From Candidatus Methylomirabilota bacterium (GTDB lineage: Bacteria; Methylomirabilota; Methylomirabilia; Rokubacteriales; CSP1-6): a stretch of DNA of 63,761 nt. The position numbers and the translations under genes were made by a program. The DNA lies in NCBI GenBank assembly GCA_035764725.1, contig DASTYT010000106.1, forward strand, positions 1-63,761, read 5' to 3'. Below, one piece after another: positions 1-7,613 of this stretch. Within the stretch, counting starts at the first letter, position 1. Each line of letters opens with the position of its first letter. The notes under the pieces are model-generated. The model was not told the DNA's origin and ran no database searches. It saw nothing but the letters and a program-made list of their open reading frames with translations.

Positions 1-1068
1 ATCATGCCGCCGGTCATGGGCGCCGGCGTCTTCATCATGGCGGAGATCACGGGGATCTCGTACTTCGACATCATCAAAGCGGCGGCCATTCCCGCCATGC
101 TCTACTACGTGGGTCTCTTCGCGATGGTGCACTTCCTCGCGCTGCGCTACGGCGTGCAGGCGGTGCCCCGGAGCCAGCGCCCCTCATGGCGTCCGGTGCT
201 GCGGCGAGCCTACTTCGCGATCCCATTCGTGATGATCGTCTACCTCCTTGCCGAGGGCTACTCACCGACCGGCGCCGCCTTCTACACGATCGTGGCCACG
301 TTCCTCCTCTCGTTCCTGGACCGCGCGACCTGGATGACCCCGCGCAAGTGCTGGGACGCCCTCGTGGAGGCGGCGTTCAGCGCCGCGACGATCGCGGTGG
401 CGCTCGCCGGCTCCGGCATGATCGTGGGGGTGCTCACGCGCACGGGCGCCGCGCTGGCCTTCGGCGGCACCGTCGTGAACTGGGCGGGCGGCGTGCTCCT
501 GATCGCGATGCTCCTGATCTTCATCGTGGTCTCGGTGCTGGGGACGGGGATTCCCACCACCGCGGCCTACGTGATCTCGGTCACGGTGGGCGCGGCCGCG
601 CTCGGCAACCTTGGCGTGAGCCTCCTCGCCGCGCACCTCTTCGTCTTCTACTACGCCGTCCTCTCGGATCTCACGCCGCCGGACGCGGTGACCGCATTCG
701 CCGCCGCCAACATCGCGGGCGCGGACATGTTCGGCACGGGCATCGAGGCGTTCCGGCTCGGCATCGCGGGATTCCTCGTGCCGTTCGCCTTCGTCTTCCA
801 TCCGGAGCTCCTCCTCAAGGGCGACTGGGGCCAGGTCGTCCTCATGTCGTCGTTCGCGGCGGTCTCTGCCACCGCGCTGGCCGCGGTCGTGGTGGGCCAC
901 GCGTGGGGCCCGATCGGCTGGGGGCTGCGCGCGGTCTGTCTCGTCGCCGCGGGCATGCTGGTCACGCGCGGGCTCGCATGGCAGCTCGGCGGGCTGGTCC
1001 TCTACGCGGCGGTGCTGGGCTGGGGCGCCCGGAGGCGTCGCGCCGCGCAGACTCCCGTCACCGCCTGA
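1..1068 (+). CDS. TRAP transporter fused permease, C-terminal part (5' truncated by window)
   Basis: The frame is open from the first base, so the N-terminus lies outside the window. The visible 355 codons are almost entirely hydrophobic, with about nine membrane segments. They resemble the DctM-like half of TRAP transporter 4TM/12TM fusion permeases, including a Gly/Thr-rich stretch (GTGIPTTAAYV, about residue 180) and an LSDLTPPDA segment typical of the family. The protein would import an organic acid across the inner membrane with a periplasmic binding protein, which is not visible here. It overlaps the convergent mutT gene by 11 bp at the 3' end. The substrate is unknown. Confidence 0.85.
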   Translation: MMPPVMGAGVFIMAEITGISYFDIIKAAAIPAMLYYVGLFAMVHFLALRYGVQAVPRSQRPSWRPVLRRAYFAIPFVMIVYLLAEGYSPTGAAFYTIVATFLLSFLDRATWMTPRKCWDALVEAAFSAATIAVALAGSGMIVGVLTRTGAALAFGGTVVNWAGGVLLIAMLLIFIVVSVLGTGIPTTAAYVISVTVGAAALGNLGVSLLAAHLFVFYYAVLSDLTPPDAVTAFAAANIAGADMFGTGIEAFRLGIAGFLVPFAFVFHPELLLKGDWGQVVLMSSFAAVSATALAAVVVGHAWGPIGWGLRAVCLVAAGMLVTRGLAWQLGGLVLYAAVLGWGARRRRAAQTPVTA

Positions 1069-1453
1069 GCCGCGCGAGCAGCGCCGCGTCGGCGGGCGGG
1101 AACTCGTAGCGGTCGAGCTCGGCCGGCGTGACCCACGCCAGCTCCTGACCCTCGAGCGGCCACGGCTCCCCCGTGATCGCGCCGCGGAAGAACGTGATGT
1201 GCACGCGCTTGTCCGGGTACTGCCAGTCCACTTCGGCAAGCCGCTCACCCGGCGAGAAGGCGACCCCCAGCTCCTCGCGCACTTCACGGATGAGGGCGCC
1301 ACGCTCAGTCTCGCCGAGCTCGGGCTTGCCGCCGGGAAATTCCCAGAGGCCCGCGAGGTGCGCGCCCTCGGGCCGCCGCGTGATCAGGATCCGCCCCTCG
1401 CGCTCGATCACCGCGGCGACCACGACGATGGCCTCGCCGCCGGGCGCCGTCAC
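1058..1453 (-). CDS. mutT: NUDIX hydrolase, MutT-like 8-oxo-dGTP diphosphatase
   Basis: 131 residues with a complete Nudix box at about residues 41-63 (GGKPELGE then REVREELGV), the Mg-binding helix that hydrolyses nucleoside diphosphate derivatives. MutT sanitises the nucleotide pool by converting 8-oxo-dGTP to the monophosphate. It is the last gene of a minus-strand operon headed by a mutY-type glycosylase; its ATG overlaps the preceding stop by 4 bp (ATGA), implying translational coupling. Pairing with mutY supports a role in oxidised-guanine defence. Other NUDIX substrates cannot be excluded from sequence. Confidence 0.85.
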   Translation of the reverse strand: MTAPGGEAIVVVAAVIEREGRILITRRPEGAHLAGLWEFPGGKPELGETERGALIREVREELGVAFSPGERLAEVDWQYPDKRVHITFFRGAITGEPWPLEGQELAWVTPAELDRYEFPPADAALLARLRR

Positions 1454-1983
1454 GGAAGCACCTCGCGCGCGCGCTGGAGGATGTCCGGCGGCACGGTCAG
1501 CCCGAGCGCGCGCGCCGCGCTCAGGTTCACCACGAGATACCCATCGGAGCCGAGGGAGAGGAGGCCGCCCGCGGCGGTGAAGGCGCGCTGGGCCGACGCA
1601 GCGGGCAAAGCGTGCGCGGTGGCGAAGGCGGCGAGCCGGGTGAGGCCGTCCTCCCCCAGCCCGCCGGACACGAGGATCAGGAACTCGGCGCGCTGGCCCT
1701 CCACCTCGACGAGCACCGCATCGAGCCCCTCCACCCCGGCGAGCGCGACGCCAGACGGATTCAAGCCCTGGCCACGCGCGGCGTCCCAGACGGTGTAGAA
1801 GGCGCCCTCACCCTCGGGCACCCCGGGGTCCCACAGGATGGCCAGCCGCCGCGCCGCCGGGGCGATCTGGTGGAGGAGCGCGGGAAGGTCGCGGAGCGAC
1901 GAGTCTGCGCCGGGGGCGGGAGCGGTGAGCATGGCGACGGCGGCGCAGGCGCCGGTCAGACTCGCGGCGGCGCGGGCTCGCAT
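1450..1983 (-). CDS. Short exported protein resembling the C-terminal part of ABC_sub_bind proteins
   Basis: 177 residues beginning with an Arg-containing N-terminus and a hydrophobic, Ala-rich signal-like segment (residues 1-25). The end, ARALGLTVPPDILQRA, matches the usual C-terminus of ABC_sub_bind (TrpX-type) periplasmic binding proteins, which are normally about 320 residues. Only about half the usual length is present, so this is a reduced or decayed version; no frameshift is evident. It lies 3 bp after mutY and overlaps mutT by 4 bp, an odd position for a transporter component. Ligand and function are unknown. Confidence 0.55.
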   Translation of the reverse strand: MRARAAASLTGACAAVAMLTAPAPGADSSLRDLPALLHQIAPAARRLAILWDPGVPEGEGAFYTVWDAARGQGLNPSGVALAGVEGLDAVLVEVEGQRAEFLILVSGGLGEDGLTRLAAFATAHALPAASAQRAFTAAGGLLSLGSDGYLVVNLSAARALGLTVPPDILQRAREVLP

Positions 1984-1986
1984 CGC

Positions 1987-2682
1987 CTACCGCCGCGGCG
2001 ACCGCGCTGCCGGGCGCGAAGTGGGATAGCTCGCGCAGAACCTCCGCATCGGGCACGCCCGGCAACGGGGCGCCCGCGCGGTGCACCAGATGGCCCCGAA
2101 GTCCATGAGGGCCTGATTCCAGTCATAGGCGCGCCCCCGCGGCAGCAGGGACTCGGAGAGATCCCACATCGCCTTCTGCCCCCGCAGCTTCGCGAGCCGC
2201 CGGGGGCCGAGGAAGATGCGGCCGAGCACGCGCCGGACGTTGGTGTCGACGATCGCGGCGTCGCGGCGGAACGCGAAGGAGAGGAGGGCCCCTGCGGTGT
2301 AGCGGCCGATGCCCGGCATGCCGCGCAGGGCGCCGGGATCGTCCGGGAGACGGCCGGCGTAGCGGGCCATGGTCTCGCGCGCGATGCCCTGCAGGCGGAG
2401 CGGGCGGATGTTGTAGCCGAGGGGATACCAGGTGCGGCGCACGTCATCGGTCTCCGCGCTCGCCAGCCGCTCGAGGCTGGGATAGCGGGCGAGGAACTCG
2501 TGGTACTTCGGCACCACGCGCTCGACCTGCGTCTGCTGGAGCATGATCTCGGACACGAGGATGTGATAGGGATCCGAGGTCGCGCGCCACGGAAGATCGC
2601 GCCCGTGCCGGCGATACCAGCCGAGCAGTCCGCGCTGGAAGCGACGACGGAGCGCGGGCGCGACGCGAGCGGGCGCGGGCAC
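1987..2682 (-). CDS. mutY: A/G-specific adenine glycosylase, catalytic and FeS domains only
   Basis: 231 residues from a GTG start. It removes adenine mispaired with 8-oxoguanine. Visible elements: catalytic Glu45 in SEIMLQQTQ, helix-hairpin-helix GMPGIGRYTAGA (121-132), catalytic Asp146 in VDTNVRR, and a [4Fe-4S] motif at Cys200/207/210/216. The protein stops about 15 residues after the cluster, so the C-terminal MutT-like 8-oxoG recognition domain of standard MutY (about 350 residues) is absent. The GTG at 2682 was chosen because TACAAT lies 6 nt upstream; an ATG at 2706 is possible. It heads the operon with the downstream small gene and mutT. Confidence 0.85.
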   Translation of the reverse strand: MPAPARVAPALRRRFQRGLLGWYRRHGRDLPWRATSDPYHILVSEIMLQQTQVERVVPKYHEFLARYPSLERLASAETDDVRRTWYPLGYNIRPLRLQGIARETMARYAGRLPDDPGALRGMPGIGRYTAGALLSFAFRRDAAIVDTNVRRVLGRIFLGPRRLAKLRGQKAMWDLSESLLPRGRAYDWNQALMDFGAIWCTARAPRCRACPMRRFCASYPTSRPAARSPRR

Positions 2683-2688
2683 GGCGGC

Positions 2689-2698
2689 ATTGTACAAT
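2689..2698. promoter_or_regulatory. Palindromic shared -10 box for divergent leaderless mutY and ygfZ
   Basis: The perfect palindrome ATTGTACAAT reads TACAAT on both strands. On the plus strand the box (2693-2698) ends 6 nt before the ygfZ ATG at 2705. On the minus strand it (2694-2689) ends 6 nt before the mutY GTG at 2682. Neither gene has a Shine-Dalgarno sequence, and 6 nt is about the distance from -10 box to +1, so both mRNAs should start at or next to the start codon. Confidence 0.6.
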
Positions 2699-2704
2699 GA
2701 CCCC

Positions 2705-3694
2705 ATGTCGAACGCGTCCGGCCCTGCCGAGCAGTACCGCGCCGTCCGCGAGACGGCGGGCGTCATCGATCGCTCGTCGGTCGGCAAGGCCGAGGTCGAG
2801 GGCCGGGACCGCGCGAGCTTCCTCCAGGGCATGCTCAGCAACGATGTGAAGGCCCTCGCCCCGGGGCAGGGCTGCGCTGCCGCGTTCCTCGACGCGCACG
2901 GCAAGGTCATGGCGCTGCTGCGCGTGTACACGCTCCCCGATCGGCTCCTCCTCGAGCTGCCGCCCGGCCTCACCCAGAAGACGCTGCTCCTCCTCGACAA
3001 GTACCTGATCTCGGAGAAGGTGGCATTCGAGCCGCTGGACGAGGCCTACGCGGTGCTGTCGGTGCAGGGAGCCCAGGCGCCGGCGTTGCTGGCGCGGCTC
3101 GCCGACCAACCCATGGATCTGGCCCCGCACGGCCACGTCGAGGCGACGGTGGCGGGCATCGCCACGCGCGTCGTTCAACGGTCTGAATTCGGCGCGCGGC
3201 CGGGCTTCTTCATCTGGACCGCGCCCGACGCGGCGCCTTCGCTGCGCGCGGCGCTGGAGGGGGCCGGCGCCACGCCGGTGGAGCCCGCGGTGGCCGAGGT
3301 GCTGCGCGTCGAGGCCGGCGAGGCGGCCTACGGGCAGGACGTGGACGAGTCCGTGATCCTGCCCGAGACCAACCTCGAGCACCTCGTGTCCTACACCAAG
3401 GGCTGCTACATCGGCCAGGAGGTGGTGGCACGCGTGAAGTACCGGGGTCACGTCAACCGCGTGCTCACCGGCCTCACGCTCGGGGGGCAGCGCGTGCCCC
3501 CGCCGGGCGCGGCGGTGGTCGCGGGGGAGCGCGAGATCGGGCGCGTCACCTCCGCAGTGCATTCCCTGGGGCTCGGCGTCCCCATCGCCCTCGCCTATGT
3601 GCGCCGCGAGCATCTGGCAGCCGGATCGGAGGTCACCGTGCGCGTCGAGGACGCCCTCCTCCCCGCGCGGGTGACCCCGCCGCCGTTCATCTAG
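2705..3694 (+). CDS. ygfZ: YgfZ/GcvT-family folate-binding protein
   Basis: 329 residues, a usual length for YgfZ, a tetrahydrofolate-binding relative of the glycine cleavage T-protein that helps assemble or repair some Fe-S enzymes. The family signature KGCYIGQE is at residues 232-239 with the conserved Cys234. The ATG at 2705 is preferred over an in-frame TTG at 2690 because TACAAT ends 6 nt before it, consistent with a leaderless mRNA. It is divergent from mutY, itself an Fe-S enzyme, and precedes the DUF255 gene. Confidence 0.9.
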   Translation: MSNASGPAEQYRAVRETAGVIDRSSVGKAEVEGRDRASFLQGMLSNDVKALAPGQGCAAAFLDAHGKVMALLRVYTLPDRLLLELPPGLTQKTLLLLDKYLISEKVAFEPLDEAYAVLSVQGAQAPALLARLADQPMDLAPHGHVEATVAGIATRVVQRSEFGARPGFFIWTAPDAAPSLRAALEGAGATPVEPAVAEVLRVEAGEAAYGQDVDESVILPETNLEHLVSYTKGCYIGQEVVARVKYRGHVNRVLTGLTLGGQRVPPPGAAVVAGEREIGRVTSAVHSLGLGVPIALAYVRREHLAAGSEVTVRVEDALLPARVTPPPFI

Positions 3695-3719
3695 TCGCAT
3701 CGTCGAGTCGCATCGTCGA
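3694..3719 (+). repeat. 13-bp perfect tandem duplication after ygfZ
   Basis: The unit GTCGCATCGTCGA occurs twice head to tail, beginning at the last base of the ygfZ stop codon and ending 2 bp before the GAGGAG ribosome-binding site of the next gene. It looks like a recent replication-slippage duplication. Confidence 0.85.
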
Positions 3720-3732
3720 CGAGGAGCTTCCT

Positions 3733-5790
3733 CTGCACGAGAACCGCCTGGCGCGCGAGACGAGTCCGTACCTCCTGCAGCACCGGCACAATCCCGTGGA
3801 CTGGTATCCATGGGGAGACGAGGCTTTCGCCCGGGCGCGCGCGGAGGATCGTCCGCTCCTCCTGTCCATCGGCTACTCCGCGTGCCACTGGTGCCACGTG
3901 ATGGAGCGCGAGTCGTTCGAGAATCCCGAGATCGCCGGGCTGATGAACTCGCTCTTCGTCAACGTGAAGGTCGATCGCGAGGAGCGCCCTGATGTCGACC
4001 AGATCTACATGCAGGCCGTCCAGGCGATGACCGGCCACGGCGGTTGGCCGATGACGGTGTTCCTCACCCCGGAGGGTGTGCCGTTCTACGGGGGCACCTA
4101 TTTCCCACCCGAGGATCGACACGGCATCCCGGCCTTCCCCCGCGTGCTCCAGGGCGTGGCCATCGCCTATCGCGAGCGGCGCGGTGAGGTAGTGGAGGCG
4201 GGACGTCAGCTCCTCGAGCAGATGCAGCAGGGCGAGCGGCTGCGCGCGTCCGTCACCATGCTCACCGACGACGTGCTGATGTCCGCCTTCCAGAATGTGT
4301 CCGGCCAGTTCGACGAGCGCGACGGCGGCACCGCGGGGGCGCCGAAGTTCCCCCAGCCGATGATCTGGGACTCGGTGCTGCGCTTCTGGAAGCGCACGGG
4401 AAACCCGCGCGCGCTCGACATGGTGGAGCACACGCTCACCCGCATGGCGCGGGGCGGGATGTACGACCAGCTCGGCGGCGGCTTTCACCGCTACTCGGTG
4501 GACGCCCACTGGCTGGTCCCGCACTTCGAGAAGATGCTCTACGACAACGCCCAGCTCGCTCGCCTGTATCTCCACGGCTGGCTGGCCACCGGCAACTCCG
4601 AGTACCGCCGGGTCGTCGAGGAGACGCTCGACTACCTCGTGCGCGAGATGCGCCATCCCGCCGGCGGCTTCTTCTCCGCCCAGGACGCGGACTCGGAGGG
4701 TGTGGAGGGGAAGTTCTTCGTCTGGACGCCCGACGAGCTGCGCGCCGCGCTCGGTGACGAGCCGCTCGCCCACGTGGCGATGACCTACTGGGGGGTGGAG
4801 GCCGGCCCCAACTTCGAGGACCACAGCATCCTCCACGTCCCGCGGCCGCCGAAGGAGATCGCCGAGCGTCACGGCCTCACCGAGGAGGGGCTCGCGGGAG
4901 CGATCACGCGGGCTCGCAGCACGCTGTACGAGGCGCGCGAGCGCCGGGTGCATCCCGGCCTCGACGACAAGGTGCTGGCCGCGTGGAACGGCCTCGCCCT
5001 CGCCGCCTTCGCGGAGGCCGCCCGCGCCCTCGGCCGGGCGGACTACCTTGGCGTTGCGACGGCCAGCGCCGAGTTCCTCACCACGGCCATGGTGCGCGAG
5101 GGGCGCCTGCGCCGCTCCTGGAAGGACGGCGAGGCCCGGATCCGCGGCTACCTGGAAGATCACGCCCTCGTCGGGCTCGGCCTCCTCGCCACCTACGAGG
5201 CCACGTTCGACCGCCGCTGGCTCGATGCCGCGCGCGGCCTGGGCGACGCCGCGATCGAGCTCTTCTGGGACGCGGAGGCCGACGCCTTCTACGACACGGG
5301 CCGCGACCAGGAGACCCTGGTGGTGAGGCCGCGGAGCCTCTTCGACAACGCGGTGCCCAGCGGCACGTCGGTGGCGATCGAGCTGCTCCTGCGCCTGGCG
5401 CTGCATACCGGCGAGGACGCTTACGAGCGGCGCGCGCTCGGGGCCCTGCGCCCGATGGCCGACGTGATGGCGCGCTACCCCACCGGCTTCGGCCGCTATC
5501 TGGGCGCGCTCGACTTCCATCTGGGCCCGGTTGCGGAGGTCGCGCTCGTGTGGCCGTCGGGCGGCCGCGCGGAGGGGCCCCTGCTGAACGCGGTGGCCGG
5601 CCGCTATCTCCCGAATCGCGTGATGGCGGGGGCGGCCGAAGGCGCGCCGGACGCGGCCGGCCTCCCGCTGCTGGAAGGCAAGACCACCGTCGGCGGGCGC
5701 CCCGCCGCCTACGTCTGCCGGCGCTACGTCTGCCAGGCGCCCACCACGGACCCCGAGGCGCTCGAACGGCAGCTTGACGGTGGGGTATAA
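3733..5790 (+). CDS. DUF255 thioredoxin-like / six-hairpin protein (YyaL/spermatogenesis-associated 20 family)
   Basis: About 685 residues if translation starts at CTG 3733. The N-terminal thioredoxin-fold domain holds the family hallmark CHWCHVM (Cys51, Cys54). The rest is an all-alpha (alpha/alpha)6 glycosidase-like region typical of DUF255 proteins; the enzymatic role is unsettled. The start is odd: the conserved family N-terminus ([15 protein letters not shown]) lies upstream of the first GTG (3796), and no ATG, GTG or TTG precedes it in frame after the ygfZ stop. A GAGGAG Shine-Dalgarno (3721-3726) sits 6 nt before CTG 3733, making CTG the best start. The 3' end contains the promoter of the thiamine riboswitch. 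Confidence 0.85.
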   Translation: MHENRLARETSPYLLQHRHNPVDWYPWGDEAFARARAEDRPLLLSIGYSACHWCHVMERESFENPEIAGLMNSLFVNVKVDREERPDVDQIYMQAVQAMTGHGGWPMTVFLTPEGVPFYGGTYFPPEDRHGIPAFPRVLQGVAIAYRERRGEVVEAGRQLLEQMQQGERLRASVTMLTDDVLMSAFQNVSGQFDERDGGTAGAPKFPQPMIWDSVLRFWKRTGNPRALDMVEHTLTRMARGGMYDQLGGGFHRYSVDAHWLVPHFEKMLYDNAQLARLYLHGWLATGNSEYRRVVEETLDYLVREMRHPAGGFFSAQDADSEGVEGKFFVWTPDELRAALGDEPLAHVAMTYWGVEAGPNFEDHSILHVPRPPKEIAERHGLTEEGLAGAITRARSTLYEARERRVHPGLDDKVLAAWNGLALAAFAEAARALGRADYLGVATASAEFLTTAMVREGRLRRSWKDGEARIRGYLEDHALVGLGLLATYEATFDRRWLDAARGLGDAAIELFWDAEADAFYDTGRDQETLVVRPRSLFDNAVPSGTSVAIELLLRLALHTGEDAYERRALGALRPMADVMARYPTGFGRYLGALDFHLGPVAEVALVWPSGGRAEGPLLNAVAGRYLPNRVMAGAAEGAPDAAGLPLLEGKTTVGGRPAAYVCRRYVCQAPTTDPEALERQLDGGV

Positions 5791-5791
5791 T
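5786..5791 (+). promoter_or_regulatory. -10 box (TATAAT) for the thiamine leader
   Basis: A consensus TATAAT overlaps the TAA stop of the DUF255 gene and lies about 7 nt before the predicted 5' end of the TPP riboswitch. No -35 hexamer at 17 nt is convincing. Confidence 0.55.
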
Positions 5792-5797
5792 CCGGCC

Positions 5798-5886
5798 AGC
5801 GACGCGGGGGGAGGTTTCCTGAGAACCGGGTGCGGCCCGGGACCCCTCGAACCTGATCTGGATAATCCCAGCGAAGGGAACGCGGC
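5798..5886 (+). ncRNA. TPP riboswitch (THI element)
   Basis: The segment contains the conserved landmarks of the thiamine-pyrophosphate aptamer in order: CTGAGA (5819-5824), then GAACCTGATCTGGATAAT ending near 5866, then CCAGCGAAGGGAA ending at 5880, closed by GC-rich flanks. A terminator follows 18 bp downstream, so ligand binding is inferred to cause premature termination before thiS. It controls thiS-thiG-thiE. The outer helix boundaries are approximate. Confidence 0.93.
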
Positions 5887-5904
5887 GCGACCGTGATGCT
5901 TCGA

Positions 5905-5930
5905 CCGCACCCGAAGGGGTGCGGTTTTTT
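5905..5930 (+). terminator. Rho-independent terminator of the TPP riboswitch
   Basis: A perfect 8-bp stem, CCGCACCC / GGGTGCGG, with a GAAG loop, is followed by six T residues (5925-5930). It ends 15 bp before the thiS start and is the likely expression platform of the riboswitch. Confidence 0.88.
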
Positions 5931-5945
5931 GCTTTCGGAGGCGCG

Positions 5946-6146
5946 GTGACCATCACGGTGAACGGCGAGCCGATGGAGCTCCCCGAGGGGCTGACCATCG
6001 ACGGGCTGCTGGAGCAGCTCAAGGTCCGCCGCGAATACACCGCGGTGGCGCTCAACCGAGAGGTGTGGCCCAAGTCTCGCTACGCGGACACCGTGCTCGA
6101 GGAAGGCGACCGGGTGGAGATCGTGCGTCCCATGGGAGGCGGCTGA
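5946..6146 (+). CDS. thiS: ThiS, sulfur carrier for thiamine thiazole synthesis
   Basis: 66 residues with the ubiquitin-like ThiS fold and the essential C-terminal Gly-Gly (ending RPMGGG), which becomes a thiocarboxylate that donates sulfur to ThiG. The GTG at 5946 is chosen because it starts directly at the TITVNGEP strand and has a CGGAGG Shine-Dalgarno 4 nt upstream; an upstream in-frame start near 5919 would lie inside the terminator hairpin. It is the first gene of the riboswitch-controlled operon, and the stop is 1 nt from the thiG ATG. No adenylating enzyme (ThiF) is in the window. Confidence 0.92.
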   Translation: MTITVNGEPMELPEGLTIDGLLEQLKVRREYTAVALNREVWPKSRYADTVLEEGDRVEIVRPMGGG

Positions 6147-6147
6147 C

Positions 6148-6933
6148 ATGTACGACACATCGCTGTGGCTGGGTGGCAAGGAGTTCAAGTCGCGCCTGAT
6201 CGTCGGCACGGGTAAATACCCGTCGTTCGAGAACATGCGGGAGGCCATCGAGGCCTCCGGAGCGGAGATCGTCACCGTCGCCGTCCGCCGGGTGAGCCTG
6301 CCGGGGCAGGGGGAGTCGCTGCTCGACTACATCGATCCCAAGAAGTACACGCTGCTGCCGAACACCGCGGGCTGTTACACCGCCGACGAGACGGTACGCA
6401 CGTGCTACCTCGCCCGCGAGGCGGGCCTCGGCAGCATGGTCAAGCTCGAGGTCATCGGCGACTCGCGGACGCTCTTCCCGGACGTGATCGGGCTGCTCGA
6501 GGCCACGCGCACTCTGGCCAAGGACGGCTTCACGGTGCTGCCGTACACCAACGACGATCCCGTCATGTGCAAGAAGCTCGAGGACGCCGGCGCGGCGGCG
6601 GTGATGCCGCTGGGCGCCCCCATCGGCTCCGGGCTCGGCATCCGCAACCCGTACAACCTCAAGCTCATCCTGGAGGCGGTGACGGTGCCGGTGATCGTGG
6701 ACGCGGGCGTGGGGACGGCCTCGGACGCCGCCATCGCGATGGAGCTCGGCTGCGACGGCGTGCTCATGAACACCGCGATCGCCGGCGCCAAGGACCCCGT
6801 GGCCATGGCCAGCGCCATGCGGATGGCAGTCGAGGCCGGCCGCCTCGCCTTCAAGGCCGGGCGCATCGGCAAGAAGCTCTACGCGACGGCGTCGTCCCCC
6901 ATCGAGGGCGTGCCCGACTGGAGCACCAGCTGA
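6148..6933 (+). CDS. thiG: Thiazole synthase ThiG
   Basis: 261 residues, usual length. ThiG condenses deoxyxylulose 5-phosphate, dehydroglycine and the ThiS thiocarboxylate into the thiazole phosphate of thiamine. The Schiff-base lysine is Lys99 in MVKLEVIGD. The TIM-barrel phosphate-binding stretch [11 protein letters not shown] and the C-terminal ATASSPIEG are present. It lies between thiS (1-bp gap) and thiE (4-bp overlap) under TPP riboswitch control. The bacterium must obtain dehydroglycine from ThiO or ThiH, neither seen here. Confidence 0.96.
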   Translation: MYDTSLWLGGKEFKSRLIVGTGKYPSFENMREAIEASGAEIVTVAVRRVSLPGQGESLLDYIDPKKYTLLPNTAGCYTADETVRTCYLAREAGLGSMVKLEVIGDSRTLFPDVIGLLEATRTLAKDGFTVLPYTNDDPVMCKKLEDAGAAAVMPLGAPIGSGLGIRNPYNLKLILEAVTVPVIVDAGVGTASDAAIAMELGCDGVLMNTAIAGAKDPVAMASAMRMAVEAGRLAFKAGRIGKKLYATASSPIEGVPDWSTS

Positions 6934-7559
6934 GCGGCGGACCCGCCTTCGCCCTCTACCTCGTCACCGATCGCCACCAGTCGCGCGGCCCTCTGCCGGA
7001 TGTCGTGGAGGCCTGCCTCGCGGCTGGGCTCCGCGGCGTCCAGCTCCGCGAGAAGGACCTGCCGGTACGGGATCTGCTCGATCTCGCCTCGACGCTCGGC
7101 GGGGCGACCCGCAAGCACGGCGCGCGGCTCATCGTGAACGATCGCGCCGACGTGGCCCTCGCCGCCGGCGCGGACGGCGTGCAGCGCACGCACGAATCGT
7201 TGCCGGTGGCCGCCCTGCGTGCCATCGGCGGGGCGCGGCTGCTCGTCGGCGCCTCGGTGCATTCGCTGGACGAGGCGCGGGGCGCCGCCGAGGAGGGCGC
7301 CGACTTCCTCGTGTTCGGCCCCGTCTACGACACGCCGTCCAAGCGCGCGTACGGGCCGCCCCAGGGGCTGGAGGCGCTCCGTCGCGTCGCCGGCGAGATC
7401 GCGCGGCCCGTGCTCGCCATCGGCGGGATCACCCCCGCGCGGGTGCGCGAGGTGCTCGCGGCCGGCGCCACCGGCGTCGGCGTCATCTCGGCGATCCTGG
7501 CCGCCGAGCGGCCGGCCGACGCCACCCGGGCCTTCCTGGACGCGCTCGGACGGGCCTGA
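6930..7559 (+). CDS. thiE: Thiamine-phosphate synthase ThiE, probable CTG start
   Basis: 209 residues. ThiE joins the pyrimidine and thiazole moieties to give thiamine monophosphate. Recognisable motifs: LYLVTDR near the start, GVQLREKD (about residues 36-43), IVNDRADVA, and the phosphate loop IGGITPARV. No ATG, GTG or TTG precedes the first beta strand. The only sensible start is CTG 6930, which overlaps the thiG stop as CTGA and has a GGAG (6920-6923) 6 nt upstream. The next GTG would delete the first strand. This is the second likely CTG start in the window. Confidence 0.9.
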   Translation: MSGGPAFALYLVTDRHQSRGPLPDVVEACLAAGLRGVQLREKDLPVRDLLDLASTLGGATRKHGARLIVNDRADVALAAGADGVQRTHESLPVAALRAIGGARLLVGASVHSLDEARGAAEEGADFLVFGPVYDTPSKRAYGPPQGLEALRRVAGEIARPVLAIGGITPARVREVLAAGATGVGVISAILAAERPADATRAFLDALGRA

Positions 7560-7613
7560 TAGGATCGCGGGGCGCCGTTCCACGGCAAGCCACCACGCTC
7601 GAAAGGACGACCC

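Noticed and set aside
6402..6929. Upstream extension of the thiE frame through thiG
   Set aside because: The extension is an Arg/Gly-rich shadow of thiG; ThiE homology begins only at about 6945.
7560..7565. TAGGAT before the M20 gene as another leaderless box
   Set aside because: The start codon is about 48 nt away and has a good Shine-Dalgarno, so it would be a leadered promoter.
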